Shown: positions 17,045 through 24,233 of the stretch, piece by piece
Layout: every line of letters begins with the position of its first letter
How positions within the stretch are numbered: the stretch's first letter is position 1
From: Candidatus Arthromitus sp. SFB-turkey
Lineage (GTDB): Bacteria; Bacillota; Clostridia; Clostridiales; Clostridiaceae
Assembly: GCF_001655775.1 (NCBI RefSeq)
Contig: NZ_LXFF01000034.1
Location: 1 to 32,572, forward strand
DNA length: 32,572 nucleotides
Direction of reading: 5' to 3'
The notes under the pieces: model-generated
Told to the model about the DNA's origin: nothing
Databases searched by the model: none
What the model saw: the letters and a program-made list of their open reading frames with translations, nothing else
Position numbers and translations under genes: made by a program

Positions 17045-17754
17045 TGTTAAGAGTAGTTTCTGCTATGGATAGAGACATTAATTATACACTTACATACAAA
17101 AACGTAAAAAATATTAATTTAAGAATTAAATTTGATGGAAGTGTTTGTGTTTCAGCGCCTAAATATATTGATGTTTTTAGAATAGATGATTTTGTTATTT
17201 CAAAAGGAGAATATGTTTTATCATCAATAGAGAAATTTAAAAAGATGCAAGGTTTTAAGAAGGCACCTAAAAAATATGTTAGTGGTGAAAGTTTTAAGAT
17301 TTTGGGAAAAGATTTAAGATTAAAAGTTATTATATCTAATGATGAAGAAGTTTATAGTGATGGTGTGTTTATTTATTTGAAAGTTTGCAATGATGATTTT
17401 TTGAAAAAACAAAATCTTATTAATAAATGGATAAGTGAGAAAACAGTCGAGATTTATAATGAAATTGCAAATGAGGTTTATAAAAAATTTGAAAAGTATG
17501 GAGTTTCATTTCCAGAAATAAAAATTAGGAAAATGTCTACAAGATGGGGATCATGTCAACCAATAAAAGGAGTTATTACAATTAATTCAAGATTAATTGA
17601 AGCTTCAAGGATATGTATTGAATATGTAATGATGCATGAGTTTTGTCATTTTATTCATGCGAATCATTCAAAAAACTTTTATTTACTACTTCAAGTAATG
17701 ATGCCAGATTGGAAATATCGAAAAAATATTTTAGAATCGAGTATATATTTTTAG
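17044..17754 (+). CDS. YgjP/SprT-type zinc metallopeptidase
   Basis: A 236-residue protein of the YgjP-like (DUF45) family. It has the WGSCQPIKGVITINSRLI segment (about 177-194) and the zinc motif HEFCH (H198, E199, H202) followed by H--NHSKNFY, as in M48-like peptidases. Proteins of this family often sit beside hsdR, where their role is not established. The TAATG overlap with hsdR shows co-translation. It is the last gene of the RM operon and is closed by a terminator. The substrate is unknown. Confidence 0.88.
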   Translation: MLRVVSAMDRDINYTLTYKNVKNINLRIKFDGSVCVSAPKYIDVFRIDDFVISKGEYVLSSIEKFKKMQGFKKAPKKYVSGESFKILGKDLRLKVIISNDEEVYSDGVFIYLKVCNDDFLKKQNLINKWISEKTVEIYNEIANEVYKKFEKYGVSFPEIKIRKMSTRWGSCQPIKGVITINSRLIEASRICIEYVMMHEFCHFIHANHSKNFYLLLQVMMPDWKYRKNILESSIYF

Positions 17755-17774
17755 TAAATTTGTTAGATAAGATC

Positions 17775-17811
17775 AAAAGGACAATTAGAATTTTTCTAGT
17801 TGTCTTTTTTT
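17775..17811 (+). terminator. Intrinsic terminator of the RM operon
   Basis: GACAATTAGA (17780-17789) pairs with TCTAGTTGTC (17795-17804), one G-U, extended by an A/T stem and followed by seven T. It is closely related in sequence to the terminator at 9550-9585 on the other side of the island. Bases 17812-17988 are AT-rich and show no convincing promoter or gene. Confidence 0.85.
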
Positions 17812-17988
17812 GTTTGTTAAATTTAGTTAATATTTAAAATTTGATATTTAAAGCAAATTTAATTTTTGTTATCATAAATTTTGTGAAAAAAGTCGAAAAA
17901 GCAATTATTTAATAATGAGAAAAATTTTCTAAAATTTAATTACATAGACAAGCTTATTTAAATTTTATAATTGTTGGAGTGTTTAAGC

Positions 17989-18436
17989 ATGGAAGATAAT
18001 ATTTTAAAAATTTTATTATCATCAGGTGTAATTGCAAATTTAGTTACATCAATTTTTAACCTTACTCAAGGATTTCATAAGGATAAAATAGATAATGTTA
18101 TAAAAGAACGGAAATCTTGGAGGGAAAAAATTAGAGAAATTGCTTTAAATTTAGAGAATGCATATAATTATTCTCATATGGCAAGTTATTAAAAAGATAG
18201 AAGATGATACAGGTTCTTTTGAAAAAAATAAGGAATTGTTGATAAAATATTTATCTTTATTATTAAAATATGATTGGGAAAGAAGTAAAAAAGAAATTAG
18301 TTATTTTATTTGGCCAATTTATATTTTTGGTTTTTTAAATTTATTATTAGTAATGTTTGGAATTTTATTAAATTATGTTTATATTTGGAAAGAATTTATA
18401 AAAAATATTGTTGAAAATATAACAAAAAAGTATTAA
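17989..18436 (+). pseudogene. Small membrane protein gene with a one-base frameshift
   Basis: Two overlapping frames fit one protein of about 149 residues. The first begins at ATG 17989 (GGAG at 17976-17979) and reads MEDNILKILLSSGVIANLV to a stop at 18190-18192; the second continues as KKIEDDTGSFEKNK to 18436. Restoring one T in TATT near 18189 gives ASYLKKIEDD and joins them. The layout is an N-terminal hydrophobic segment, a charged middle (KERKSWREKIREI) and a C-terminal membrane segment FGFLNLLLVMFGILL, a pattern seen in small phage- or defence-associated membrane proteins, which is only a loose analogy. It may be a real pseudogene, a sequencing error or a frameshift site; there is no obvious slippery heptamer. 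Confidence 0.65.
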
Positions 18437-18471
18437 AATTTAGTTAATTGTGAAAGGGGGATAATAAAATT

Positions 18472-18900
18472 ATGAAGCCGAAAACTATTTTGAAGGCGTC
18501 AATGTGGTACTTTATATTTGCTATGATATTTGGAGTATTTTATAGGGAAGTTACAAAATTCACAAACTTTACAGGGAAAACAACTTTGTCAGTTGTACAT
18601 GCACATGGAGTTGTATTAGGAACAATTTTATTTTTAATTTTGTTTGTATTATCTGTAAGTAAGAATTTTGGTCAAGGAAGTTTGTTTAGTAAATTTTTTA
18701 AAACATATAATATTGCTCTTCCGTTTATGCTTATTATGCTTATTGTTAGAGGAGCTACTCAAGTATTTAATGTGGTGATAACTTTTACACAAAGTGCAAT
18801 AATTTCTGGTCTTTCTGGTTTAAGTCATATTATCATGTTAATAGCTTTCATAATGTTATTTAGGTGTTTATTTCAATTTTGCAAGGAGCTAGAGAAATAA
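18472..18900 (+). CDS. DUF2871-like four-helix membrane protein
   Basis: A 142-residue integral membrane protein with four hydrophobic segments (about 7-22, 39-62, 82-103 and 110-132). The HAHGVVLG motif after the first loop, preceded by a Lys/Thr-rich loop, resembles DUF2871 proteins, where conserved histidines hint at metal or heme contact. GGGGG lies about 11 bases before the ATG. The next gene, for a lipoprotein, starts eight bases after its stop, so the two are probably cotranscribed. No function is assigned. Confidence 0.75.
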   Translation: MKPKTILKASMWYFIFAMIFGVFYREVTKFTNFTGKTTLSVVHAHGVVLGTILFLILFVLSVSKNFGQGSLFSKFFKTYNIALPFMLIMLIVRGATQVFNVVITFTQSAIISGLSGLSHIIMLIAFIMLFRCLFQFCKELEK

Positions 18901-18908
18901 TTTAAATT

Positions 18909-19400
18909 ATGAGGAAAATATTTGGTTTAGTTTTTAGTTTAATGTGTTGTTTAGTAATTGTCAGTTGTGTAAAAAAACAAGAAACTTCTGTTGGAATCGG
19001 AAATCCTTTTATTGAAGTAAATACTTTAAAAGAAGCTGAAGATATTGCGGGATTTCAATTAGCTCTTCCTGATAATTTTTTTGATAAAAGTTATGAGAGA
19101 AAAATTAAAGCAATAGAAAATAAATTTATTGAGGTTGACTATAGAGGTTTAGAAGAGTGGATAATAATTCGTAAATCTTTATATGATGGTGAAGAAGATA
19201 TTAGTGGTGATTATAACGAGTATCCAGAAGAGAGGACAGAAATTTATGGAGATATTAAAGTTCTTCTAAGAGGAAATGAAGGAAAAATAAATGTTATTTC
19301 TTGGAGAGATGGAGATTACGTATACTCTGTTAATATTAATCCGGGCGGAATTGGAATTGATGAAGAAGTTCTTTATGAAATGACGTGGCAAGTTGATTAA
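18909..19400 (+). CDS. Small lipoprotein, DUF4367-like
   Basis: A 163-residue exported lipoprotein: hydrophobic signal segment ending in the lipobox IVSC with C20 as the lipidated cysteine. The mature part starts with NPFIEVNTLKEAEDIAGF, followed by LPDNF, which resembles the opening of DUF4367 domains found on extracytoplasmic proteins. No close Shine-Dalgarno is seen; AAGGAG about 20 bases upstream lies within the previous gene. It ends at a strong terminator (19403-19436). The domain call is from memory and is moderate; the lipoprotein call is firm. Confidence 0.75.
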   Translation: MRKIFGLVFSLMCCLVIVSCVKKQETSVGIGNPFIEVNTLKEAEDIAGFQLALPDNFFDKSYERKIKAIENKFIEVDYRGLEEWIIIRKSLYDGEEDISGDYNEYPEERTEIYGDIKVLLRGNEGKINVISWRDGDYVYSVNINPGGIGIDEEVLYEMTWQVD

Positions 19401-19402
19401 TT

Positions 19403-19436
19403 AAAATCCTATGAATTTTTTCATAGGATTTTTTTT
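19403..19436 (+). terminator. Terminator, copy 1 of a repeated sequence
   Basis: AAAATCCTATGA (19403-19414) and TCATAGGATTTT (19421-19432) form a perfect 12-base stem with loop ATTTTT and a T-tract. About 38 bases around it (19399-19437) recur almost unchanged at 22865-22902, at the end of the heme cassette. Confidence 0.92.
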
Positions 19437-19479
19437 GCGCAATTATTTAATATAGAAGATTTTAAAAAAATAATTTAAT

Positions 19480-19523
19480 TGATATTGATTATTATTTACA
19501 ATAGAAAATAATTATGATATAGT
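19480..19523 (+). promoter_or_regulatory. Fur-type box and promoter of the heme-uptake cassette
   Basis: The 15-mer at 19480-19494 (TGATATT-G-ATTATTA) matches the 7-1-7 Fur/PerR pattern TGATAAT-N-ATTATCA at 12 of 14 positions. It abuts the -35 TTTACA (19495-19500); TATAGT (19518-19523) follows after 17 bases. A bound Fur-family repressor would cover the -35, so iron-repressed heme uptake is expected. The leader is about 130 bases and holds an AAAGGAG (19597-19603) with no ATG/GTG/TTG start near it. Confidence 0.75.
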
Positions 19524-19661
19524 TATGTTGTTGTGAAAAATCAACAGTTAAAATTTGATTTATAGTGGTTGTAATTATCTTAATTAAAGTATTAAGAAAG
19601 GAGCAAGAAATTACAAAGTATAAAATTTAAATTAGATTGTTAATTGAAAGCGAGTAAAGTT

Positions 19662-20594
19662 ATGATATTTAAGATTGCTGTGTGTGTTGTTTTAATGTTT
19701 AGTTTGTTTACCAGTTGTAGTAGTAATTCACAGCAAACTATAAACGATACATCACAGAATATTCAAAACGATATTGTTGTTAATGATGAAAATATTAAAA
19801 TATCTGTTGCTAGTGTTGCGATTTCTCAAATATTAGCAGAGATGAATCAAGAAATAGTGGGTAGACCTACAACGAAATTAGATTTGCCAGAGAGATATTT
19901 AGAGATTGAGGAGATAGGAAGTTCTTTTTCTCCAGATTTTGAAAAAGTGTTGGCAGTTGGAACAGAACTTTTAATAGGAGATTCTTTGTTCAAGGAAAAA
20001 ATTGATGCAACTGCAAAACAATATGGTATAGATACTTTTTATATTGATACTTCTACTTATGAAAGTTTTTTGTTTGGAATAGATGAACTTGGTAGAAAAA
20101 TTGGTAAGGAGGAAGAGGCGACTAGCATAATAGCTAGATTTCAAGAACCTTTAAATAATTTAAAAGATATAAATAAGGATTTAAAAGTAGCTATAATTTT
20201 TGGTACTTCTGAAAGTAATATGTTGGCAACAGAAGACACATATGTTGGAAGTTTAATTAAGGCGTTAGGATTAAAAAATGTAGTAACAGAGATAACTGGT
20301 AGTACAAGCTTAGGTTCAGAAGTTCATGAAACAAATAGTAGTTATGTAAATCTGAATTTAGAACAATTGCTTCAAAATCAACCAGATGTAATTTTAAGAT
20401 TTGGTCATGGAAATATAGAAGAAGCAAATAGAGCTTTTGAAAAATTATTTAATGAGAATCCAGCTTGGAAAAATTTAGAGGCTGTAAAGAATGGTAAGAT
20501 ATATGATTTAGATCCAAATATATTTGGTTCATCTGCTAACAATCATGTAGATGAAGCTTTGATGCAGCTTGGAGAGATTTTTAATGGTCTATAG
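19662..20594 (+). CDS. Heme/iron-complex ABC transporter substrate-binding lipoprotein
   Basis: Captures heme or a ferric chelate outside the membrane and hands it to the permease. Starting at ATG 19662 it has 310 residues, normal for class III binding proteins such as HmuT, IsdE or FepB. A signal segment ends in FTSC, the probable lipid attachment cysteine (C19). The pattern of a family PF01497-like domain is visible: KISVASVAISQILAEM at the start of the first lobe, EEIGSSFSPDFEKVLAVGTELLIGD, and the second lobe with NQPDVILRF and NGKIYDLD. A TTG 18 bases upstream is a less likely start; the Shine-Dalgarno is weak. The substrate is inferred to be heme because a HugZ/HutZ-like gene is in the same operon. 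It overlaps the permease gene by 11 bases. Confidence 0.87.
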   Translation: MIFKIAVCVVLMFSLFTSCSSNSQQTINDTSQNIQNDIVVNDENIKISVASVAISQILAEMNQEIVGRPTTKLDLPERYLEIEEIGSSFSPDFEKVLAVGTELLIGDSLFKEKIDATAKQYGIDTFYIDTSTYESFLFGIDELGRKIGKEEEATSIIARFQEPLNNLKDINKDLKVAIIFGTSESNMLATEDTYVGSLIKALGLKNVVTEITGSTSLGSEVHETNSSYVNLNLEQLLQNQPDVILRFGHGNIEEANRAFEKLFNENPAWKNLEAVKNGKIYDLDPNIFGSSANNHVDEALMQLGEIFNGL

Positions 20595-21575
20595 CAAAGT
20601 GAAGCAAGTTAGTTTAATAATAACTTCCTTTATAATATTATTTTGTTTAATATTTCTATTTTGTGCTTTTGGAAGCGTGAAATTTAGTTTGAAAGATATA
20701 ATTCTTTCTATATTTACTAAAGAAAATGAAGTATTAAATATAATAGTTTACGATATAAGGTTACCTAGAAATTTAATAGCAGCTTTTGTTGGGGCGGGAT
20801 TATCTGTTTCAGGTACACTTTTACAAGCAGTGATGAGAAATCCTTTAGCAGATCCAGGAATAACAGGTGTTTCTTCTGGAGCAAGTGTTATGGCTATAAT
20901 TATACTTTTGGTATTTCCATCATTTTCATTTATTTTACCAGTGGCATCTTTTATTGGGGGATTGTTCGCTTGTACATTAGTATTTTTATTAGCTTGGAAA
21001 AATGGAGAAATAAGTCCAAGCAGAATTATCTTTCAGGTGTTGCGGTGAATGCTATTTTTGGAAGTATCATATCAATTTTTACAATAATGTATAGTGATAG
21101 AATACAAAGTGCTTTATTATGGTTAAACGGAAGTTTAGCACAAAAAACTTGGGCGGATTTTAAACTTTTGTGCATTTATATTACATTTGGTCTAATAGTT
21201 TCTTTATTTTGTATAAGACCATCTAACATATTGGCACTTGGTGAAAAAACTGTTTTAAGTTTGGGATTTAATATTACACATTTAAGATTGTTTGTAACTA
21301 TTGTAGGCGTTTTCTTGGCAGGTGTTTGTACTTCTATAGTTGGTATAATTGGTTTTGTAGGACTTATAATACCCCATATTTCTAGAATAATTGTAGGTTG
21401 TGATTATAAATATTGTTTACCTTTATCCATTTCTTTAGGGGGAATAATTGTATTAATAGCAGATACCATTGCAAGGACAATAGGAGGGAGTGTTGAGTTA
21501 CCAGTTGGAATAGTGATGTCGTTAATAGGAGCACCATTTTTCTTATATTTACTTAGAAAAAGGAAGGGTGAATAA
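20584..21575 (+). pseudogene. Heme/iron ABC transporter permease (FecCD family), frameshifted
   Basis: The membrane channel of the transporter, about 331 codons from ATG 20584, which is the family's usual length. Frame 1 contains RLPRNLIAAFVGAGLSVSG, the LLQAVMRNPLADPGITGVSSGAS signature region and runs to a stop at 21048. The next part of the family pattern, LSGVAVNAIFGS, is in another frame that continues to 21575 through FVGLIIPHISR and the C-terminal helices. One base is missing near 21028-21031 (RII to LSG). All domains are otherwise intact and both neighbours are whole, so either the loss is recent or the base is a sequence error. If real, heme import would need another permease. The start overlaps the binding-protein gene; the end overlaps the ATPase gene by one base. 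Confidence 0.85.
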
Positions 21576-22357
21576 TGTTATTAAGTGTAAAAAATTTGAA
21601 TGCAGGATATGAGAATAAAAAAATAATAGATGAATTATCGTTGAATGTAGAAAAAGGTGAAATAGTAACGATATTAGGTCCAAATGGTTCTGGAAAATCA
21701 ACTCTTCTTAATTGTTTAACTAGGTATATAAGGCCAATGTCAGGGAAAATTTTTTTGGAAAATGAGGATATATATGATAAATCTATAAAAGAATTTTCTA
21801 AGAGAGTTGCTATTTTATCACAGCATAATTCTTTGACTGGAAATGTAACTGTAAAACAATTAATTTCCTATGGAAGGCTACCTCATAAGAAGTGGTATGA
21901 AAGAAAAAATAAAGAAGATTATGAAATAGTTAAACAATCTATGGAGTATACAGATACCTTACAATATGAAAATAAATTTTTAAATAGTTTATCTGGTGGA
22001 GAGCAGCAAAGAGTTTGGATAGCTATGGCTTTAGCACAAACCCCAGATTTGTTATTGTTAGATGAACCAACAACTTACTTAGATATATCTCATCAGATTG
22101 AATTGATGAAGTTGATATGTGATATCAATAGAGATAAGAATATTACAGTTATTATGGTTTTGCATGATTTAAATCAAGCAAGCCAGTATAGTGACAAAAT
22201 AGTGCTTATGAAAGAAGGAAAAATATATGACTATGGAACTCCAAAAGATGTTATAAATTATGAAAGTTTAAAAAATGTATATAACATAAAATGCCATATA
22301 CATGAGAATTATAACAAACTCATAATAACACCTATTGATGTTGATAGAAAAATTTAA
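21575..22357 (+). CDS. Heme/iron ABC transporter ATP-binding protein
   Basis: The cytoplasmic ATPase that powers the transporter, 260 residues, FecE/HmuV type. Walker A GPNGSGKST (35-43), Q-loop near SQHNSLTGNVTV, signature LSGGEQQR (about 140), Walker B LLLLDEP (about 160) and switch histidine in VLHDLNQA are all intact. ATG overlaps the permease stop by one base (TAATG). It is followed by the HugZ-like gene after 18 bases. Confidence 0.94.
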   Translation: MLLSVKNLNAGYENKKIIDELSLNVEKGEIVTILGPNGSGKSTLLNCLTRYIRPMSGKIFLENEDIYDKSIKEFSKRVAILSQHNSLTGNVTVKQLISYGRLPHKKWYERKNKEDYEIVKQSMEYTDTLQYENKFLNSLSGGEQQRVWIAMALAQTPDLLLLDEPTTYLDISHQIELMKLICDINRDKNITVIMVLHDLNQASQYSDKIVLMKEGKIYDYGTPKDVINYESLKNVYNIKCHIHENYNKLIITPIDVDRKI

Positions 22358-22375
22358 TTGAAAGGGGATAGAGAA

Positions 22376-22843
22376 ATGAAAGAACTTTTGGAAAAACAAA
22401 AAACAATGTTTATATCATCATTAGATGAAAACAATTTACCTCAAGCGAGCTATGCTCCATATGTTATGATAGAGGATAGAGTGTATATTTATATAAGTGA
22501 GGTGGCTGAGCATTATAGAAATTTGGAAAGAAATGAAAATGTTGCTTTTATGATGATTGAAGATGAATCTTTTTCTGAAAATTTATTTGTTAGAAAAAGA
22601 GTAAGTTTTAGAGGTAAAGCAAAAAAGATTTTAGATGTACCAGAAGATATAAAAAAGAAATTCGAAGCCATTCATGGTGAAAATATGATGAATTTATTGT
22701 ATAAGATGGATTTTAAATTTTTTGAAATAAATATTACTAGAGGAAGATTGGTTGAAGGTTTCGGAAAAGCATTTGATTTGAGTTATGAAAATGGCAAGTG
22801 GAAACGTGAAAGTGTATCTTCAGAAAAAGTAAATCATAGATAA
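22376..22843 (+). CDS. HugZ/HutZ-family heme utilization protein
   Basis: A 155-residue protein of the split-barrel, pyridoxamine-phosphate-oxidase-like fold. The series N-PQASYAPYV, YIYISEVAEHYRNLERNENVAFMMIEDE, ENLFVRKRVSFRGKA, IHGENM, and the C-terminal RLVEGFGKAFDLS follows the HugZ/HutZ heme-oxygenase family closely. Members bind heme and help release its iron in the cytoplasm. The start is ATG 22376 with AAAGGGG before it, in preference to an in-frame TTG at 22358. As last gene of the cassette it explains the transporter as a heme importer. Terminated by the hairpin at 22869-22901. Confidence 0.88.
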   Translation: MKELLEKQKTMFISSLDENNLPQASYAPYVMIEDRVYIYISEVAEHYRNLERNENVAFMMIEDESFSENLFVRKRVSFRGKAKKILDVPEDIKKKFEAIHGENMMNLLYKMDFKFFEINITRGRLVEGFGKAFDLSYENGKWKRESVSSEKVNHR

Positions 22844-22868
22844 TAAGTATTTTGAAATTTATATAATT

Positions 22869-22901
22869 AAAATCCTATGAAATTTTTCATAGGATTTTTT
22901 T
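22869..22901 (+). terminator. Terminator, copy 2 of the repeated sequence, probably bidirectional
   Basis: AAAATCCTATGA (22869-22880) and TCATAGGATTTT (22887-22898) form a 12-base stem followed by seven T. On the minus strand the stem is followed by TTTT, so it may also end the small convergent gene at 22908. It matches copy 1 at 19399-19437 except for one substitution and one T. Confidence 0.92.
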
Positions 22902-22907
22902 GTAAAA

Positions 22908-23081
22908 TTAATCTTGAAAATTGTGTAGTTGAGTACAAGCTGAATTTATGGAATTAATAGCAGATTGAATTACATTTTTATTTTCTTGTTTTTCGCAACA
23001 CATCATTGCTTGCTCTAAATTATTTAAAGCACTTTTAATTGAATTTAAGCCTAAATTTACATTATCTTGAGCCTTTTTCAT
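22908..23081 (-). CDS. Small helical protein with a Cys-Cys pair, unassigned
   Basis: About 57 residues from ATG 23081: KKAQDNVNLGLNSIKSALN, then an acidic/polar helix with MMCCEKQE and a C-terminal NSINSACTQLHNFQD. The upstream in-frame ATG at 23093 is only one base from AAAGGA, so the second ATG, 12 bases away, is preferred. The whole protein looks like two amphipathic helices with regular Leu/Ile spacing. Length and pattern remind me of DUF1657-type small clostridial proteins, but the match is weak. There is no signal peptide. An 11-base inverted repeat lies upstream (23104-23131). Probably a real gene, given clean boundaries and coding character. Confidence 0.6.
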   Translation of the reverse strand: MKKAQDNVNLGLNSIKSALNNLEQAMMCCEKQENKNVIQSAINSINSACTQLHNFQD

Positions 23082-23103
23082 AAATAAAATCATTCCTTTG
23101 TTT

Positions 23104-23131
23104 AATAATATTAGAACACACTAATATTATT
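23104..23131. repeat. Perfect 11-base inverted repeat upstream of the small Cys-Cys gene
   Basis: AATAATATTAG (23104-23114) and CTAATATTATT (23121-23131) around AACACA. It lies 8 bases upstream of the AAAGGA of the minus-strand gene. It could be an operator or a 5'-leader hairpin; there is no T-tract on the minus side close to it. Confidence 0.6.
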
Positions 23132-23201
23132 CCATGTTAAAAAATATTTATACAAAAAAGAACCACATAAGACAGAATATTTCTAAAAGTATCAAAATAA
23201 A

Positions 23202-23438
23202 TTAATCATCCCAACGATTATCTAAAAAGTCATCAAAATCATATCTATCGTCCCAGTCGTTATCCTAATGATCATCCCAGTAGTCATATCTATTATCATC
23301 CAAATTGCTGTAATAAAAACCACTTAAAGTTTTTGTTTCTTGTCCACTTCCGCTTCCTGAAGTTGTAGTTGTTATAGGAACAGCCAATATAGCTGCTGTA
23401 GTAGCGCTAACTGCTAAATTTTTAAATACTCTTTTCAT
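23202..23438 (-). pseudogene. Small secreted Asp/Trp/Tyr-rich protein gene with in-frame TAG
   Basis: Starting at ATG 23438 (AAGGAG eight bases upstream) the frame encodes a signal-peptide-like start, KRVFKNLAVSATTAAILAV, then a Gly/Ser linker and an acidic aromatic tail. It reads LDDNRYDYWDDH, then TAG at 23265-23267, then DNDWDDRYDFDDFLDNRWDD and a TAA at 23202-23204. The repeat-like tail continues smoothly past the TAG, so the stop looks like a point change, for example from a Tyr codon. Without it the protein would have 78 residues. The tail resembles residues 37-50 of the secreted DUF4214 protein at 8690. There is no clear promoter between it and the terminator just upstream (23478-23505). 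It may be a pseudogene; suppression of TAG is possible but unsupported. Confidence 0.7.
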
Positions 23439-23477
23439 AATATAACTCCTTTTTAATAAGTAATTTTTTGTTTAAGA

Positions 23478-23505
23478 GAAAAAAGAACCATATAATATGG
23501 TTCTT
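23478..23505 (-). terminator. Intrinsic terminator on the minus strand
   Basis: AGAACCATAT (23484-23493) and ATATGGTTCT (23495-23504) form the stem. Read on the minus strand it is followed by TTTTTT. It closes the broken gene at 23538-23730. A partial echo, GGTTCTTTTTT, is seen on the minus strand after the gene at 23202 (near 23156-23166). Confidence 0.85.
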
Positions 23506-23537
23506 AATAAATTATGGACGCATTGGTGGTCTTTAGA

Positions 23538-23730
23538 TTAATCCTCCTGGTCTATTATAACAATTTTCTTAAGCTTTATCTTGCCAATCTGGTCCATTTC
23601 TAAATCCTCAAGTGTACCAAAGTTTATAATAGCTTTTGCCTCTTGTCCAGCACTACTTACAATTACTGGAATAGCTAATGCCATTGTTGTAGCAACATTA
23701 GCTATTAATTTCTTAAGTCTTTTTTTTCAT
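23538..23730 (-). pseudogene. Small secreted protein gene with frameshift in an A8 tract
   Basis: AGGAGG precedes an ATG at 23728-23730 by ten bases, but the run of eight A (plus-strand T at 23720-23727) shifts the frame and translation stops after MKKKT. With seven A the frame would read RLKKLIANVATTMALAIP, followed by VIVSSAGQEAKA and a short tail to a TAA at 23538-23540. This is a full signal peptide ending in a good cleavage site, closely like that of the intact protein at 24234. In a third frame farther on, GFRNGPDWQDKA and YNRPGGLI, interrupted by stops, also look protein-like, so there may be a second lesion. It is either a decaying gene or one switched by slippage in the A tract. Confidence 0.7.
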
Positions 23731-23775
23731 AAATAGGAACCTCCTAAGACTAATAAATTTTTTACCTTGAAAATT

Positions 23776-23781
23776 ATTATA
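23776..23781 (-). promoter_or_regulatory. Probable -10 element for the A8-tract gene
   Basis: On the minus strand TATAAT occupies 23781-23776, about 45 bases before the ATG. The -35 match (TTACTT at 17-base spacing) is weak. Confidence 0.4.
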
Positions 23782-23783
23782 AT

Positions 23784-24188
23784 ACAAAAATTATAAAAAA
23801 GTAACAAAAAATTAATATTTTTAAATATTATTTAAAATATTTAAAAATAGAAAAAACATTAACATATTGTTAGTAATATAAATTAAAGTAAAGAAATAAA
23901 CTTGGTGGTTTTTGATGACTTATTCCATAATTACCAAATAAAAAATCTTTAATAGTGTTTATGCATCGTCATGAGGGAAAAATTTATCTTTATTTATCTT
24001 ATAAAGAACCAAACTCTTTTGTAGTACTTTTAAACTAAGTATGTGTTATTTGATTACTAATAACTCTATGATTATTTGTTATTTAAAATTTTTATTAATT
24101 TTTTGTATAAAATTTTTTACCGTTGTTGTAGTAAAATGTTATGTTAATTTAAAAACATATGAGTTTAGAAGAATAATGATTAATAATG
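23784..24188. other. Intergenic stretch without a supported gene
   Basis: About 400 AT-rich bases between the broken secreted-protein gene and the terminator of the gene at 24234. A plus-strand frame at 24041-24223 has 60 codons but lacks a good ribosome-binding site and resembles no protein. A short minus-strand frame with KINKDKFFPHDDA ends near 23956 but is open for only 28 codons. I see decayed coding-like fragments and nothing I can name. Confidence 0.4.
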
Positions 24189-24217
24189 AAAAAAGAGATA
24201 TGAATTTCATATCTCTT
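24189..24217 (-). terminator. Intrinsic terminator of the secreted protein gene
   Basis: AAGAGATATGAA (24193-24204) and TTCATATCTCTT (24206-24217) are perfect complements. On the minus strand the stem is followed by TTTTTT. It lies 17 bases beyond the stop of the gene at 24234-24707. Confidence 0.88.
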
Positions 24218-24233
24218 ACATAATAAACGTGTT

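Noticed and set aside
17643-17837. Plus-strand frame of 64 codons crossing the end of the metallopeptidase gene
   Set aside because: It overlaps the HEFCH motif in another frame and runs through the terminator; no support as a gene.
23202-23438. Recoding of UAG as an amino acid
   Set aside because: Other genes in the window end in TAG in a normal way (for example carB and the pilC-like gene), and no recoding element is seen. Mutation or sequence error is simpler.
24041-24223. Plus-strand frame of 60 codons in the intergenic stretch
   Set aside because: Poor ribosome-binding site, runs into the minus-strand terminator, and composition is what AT-rich non-coding DNA would give.
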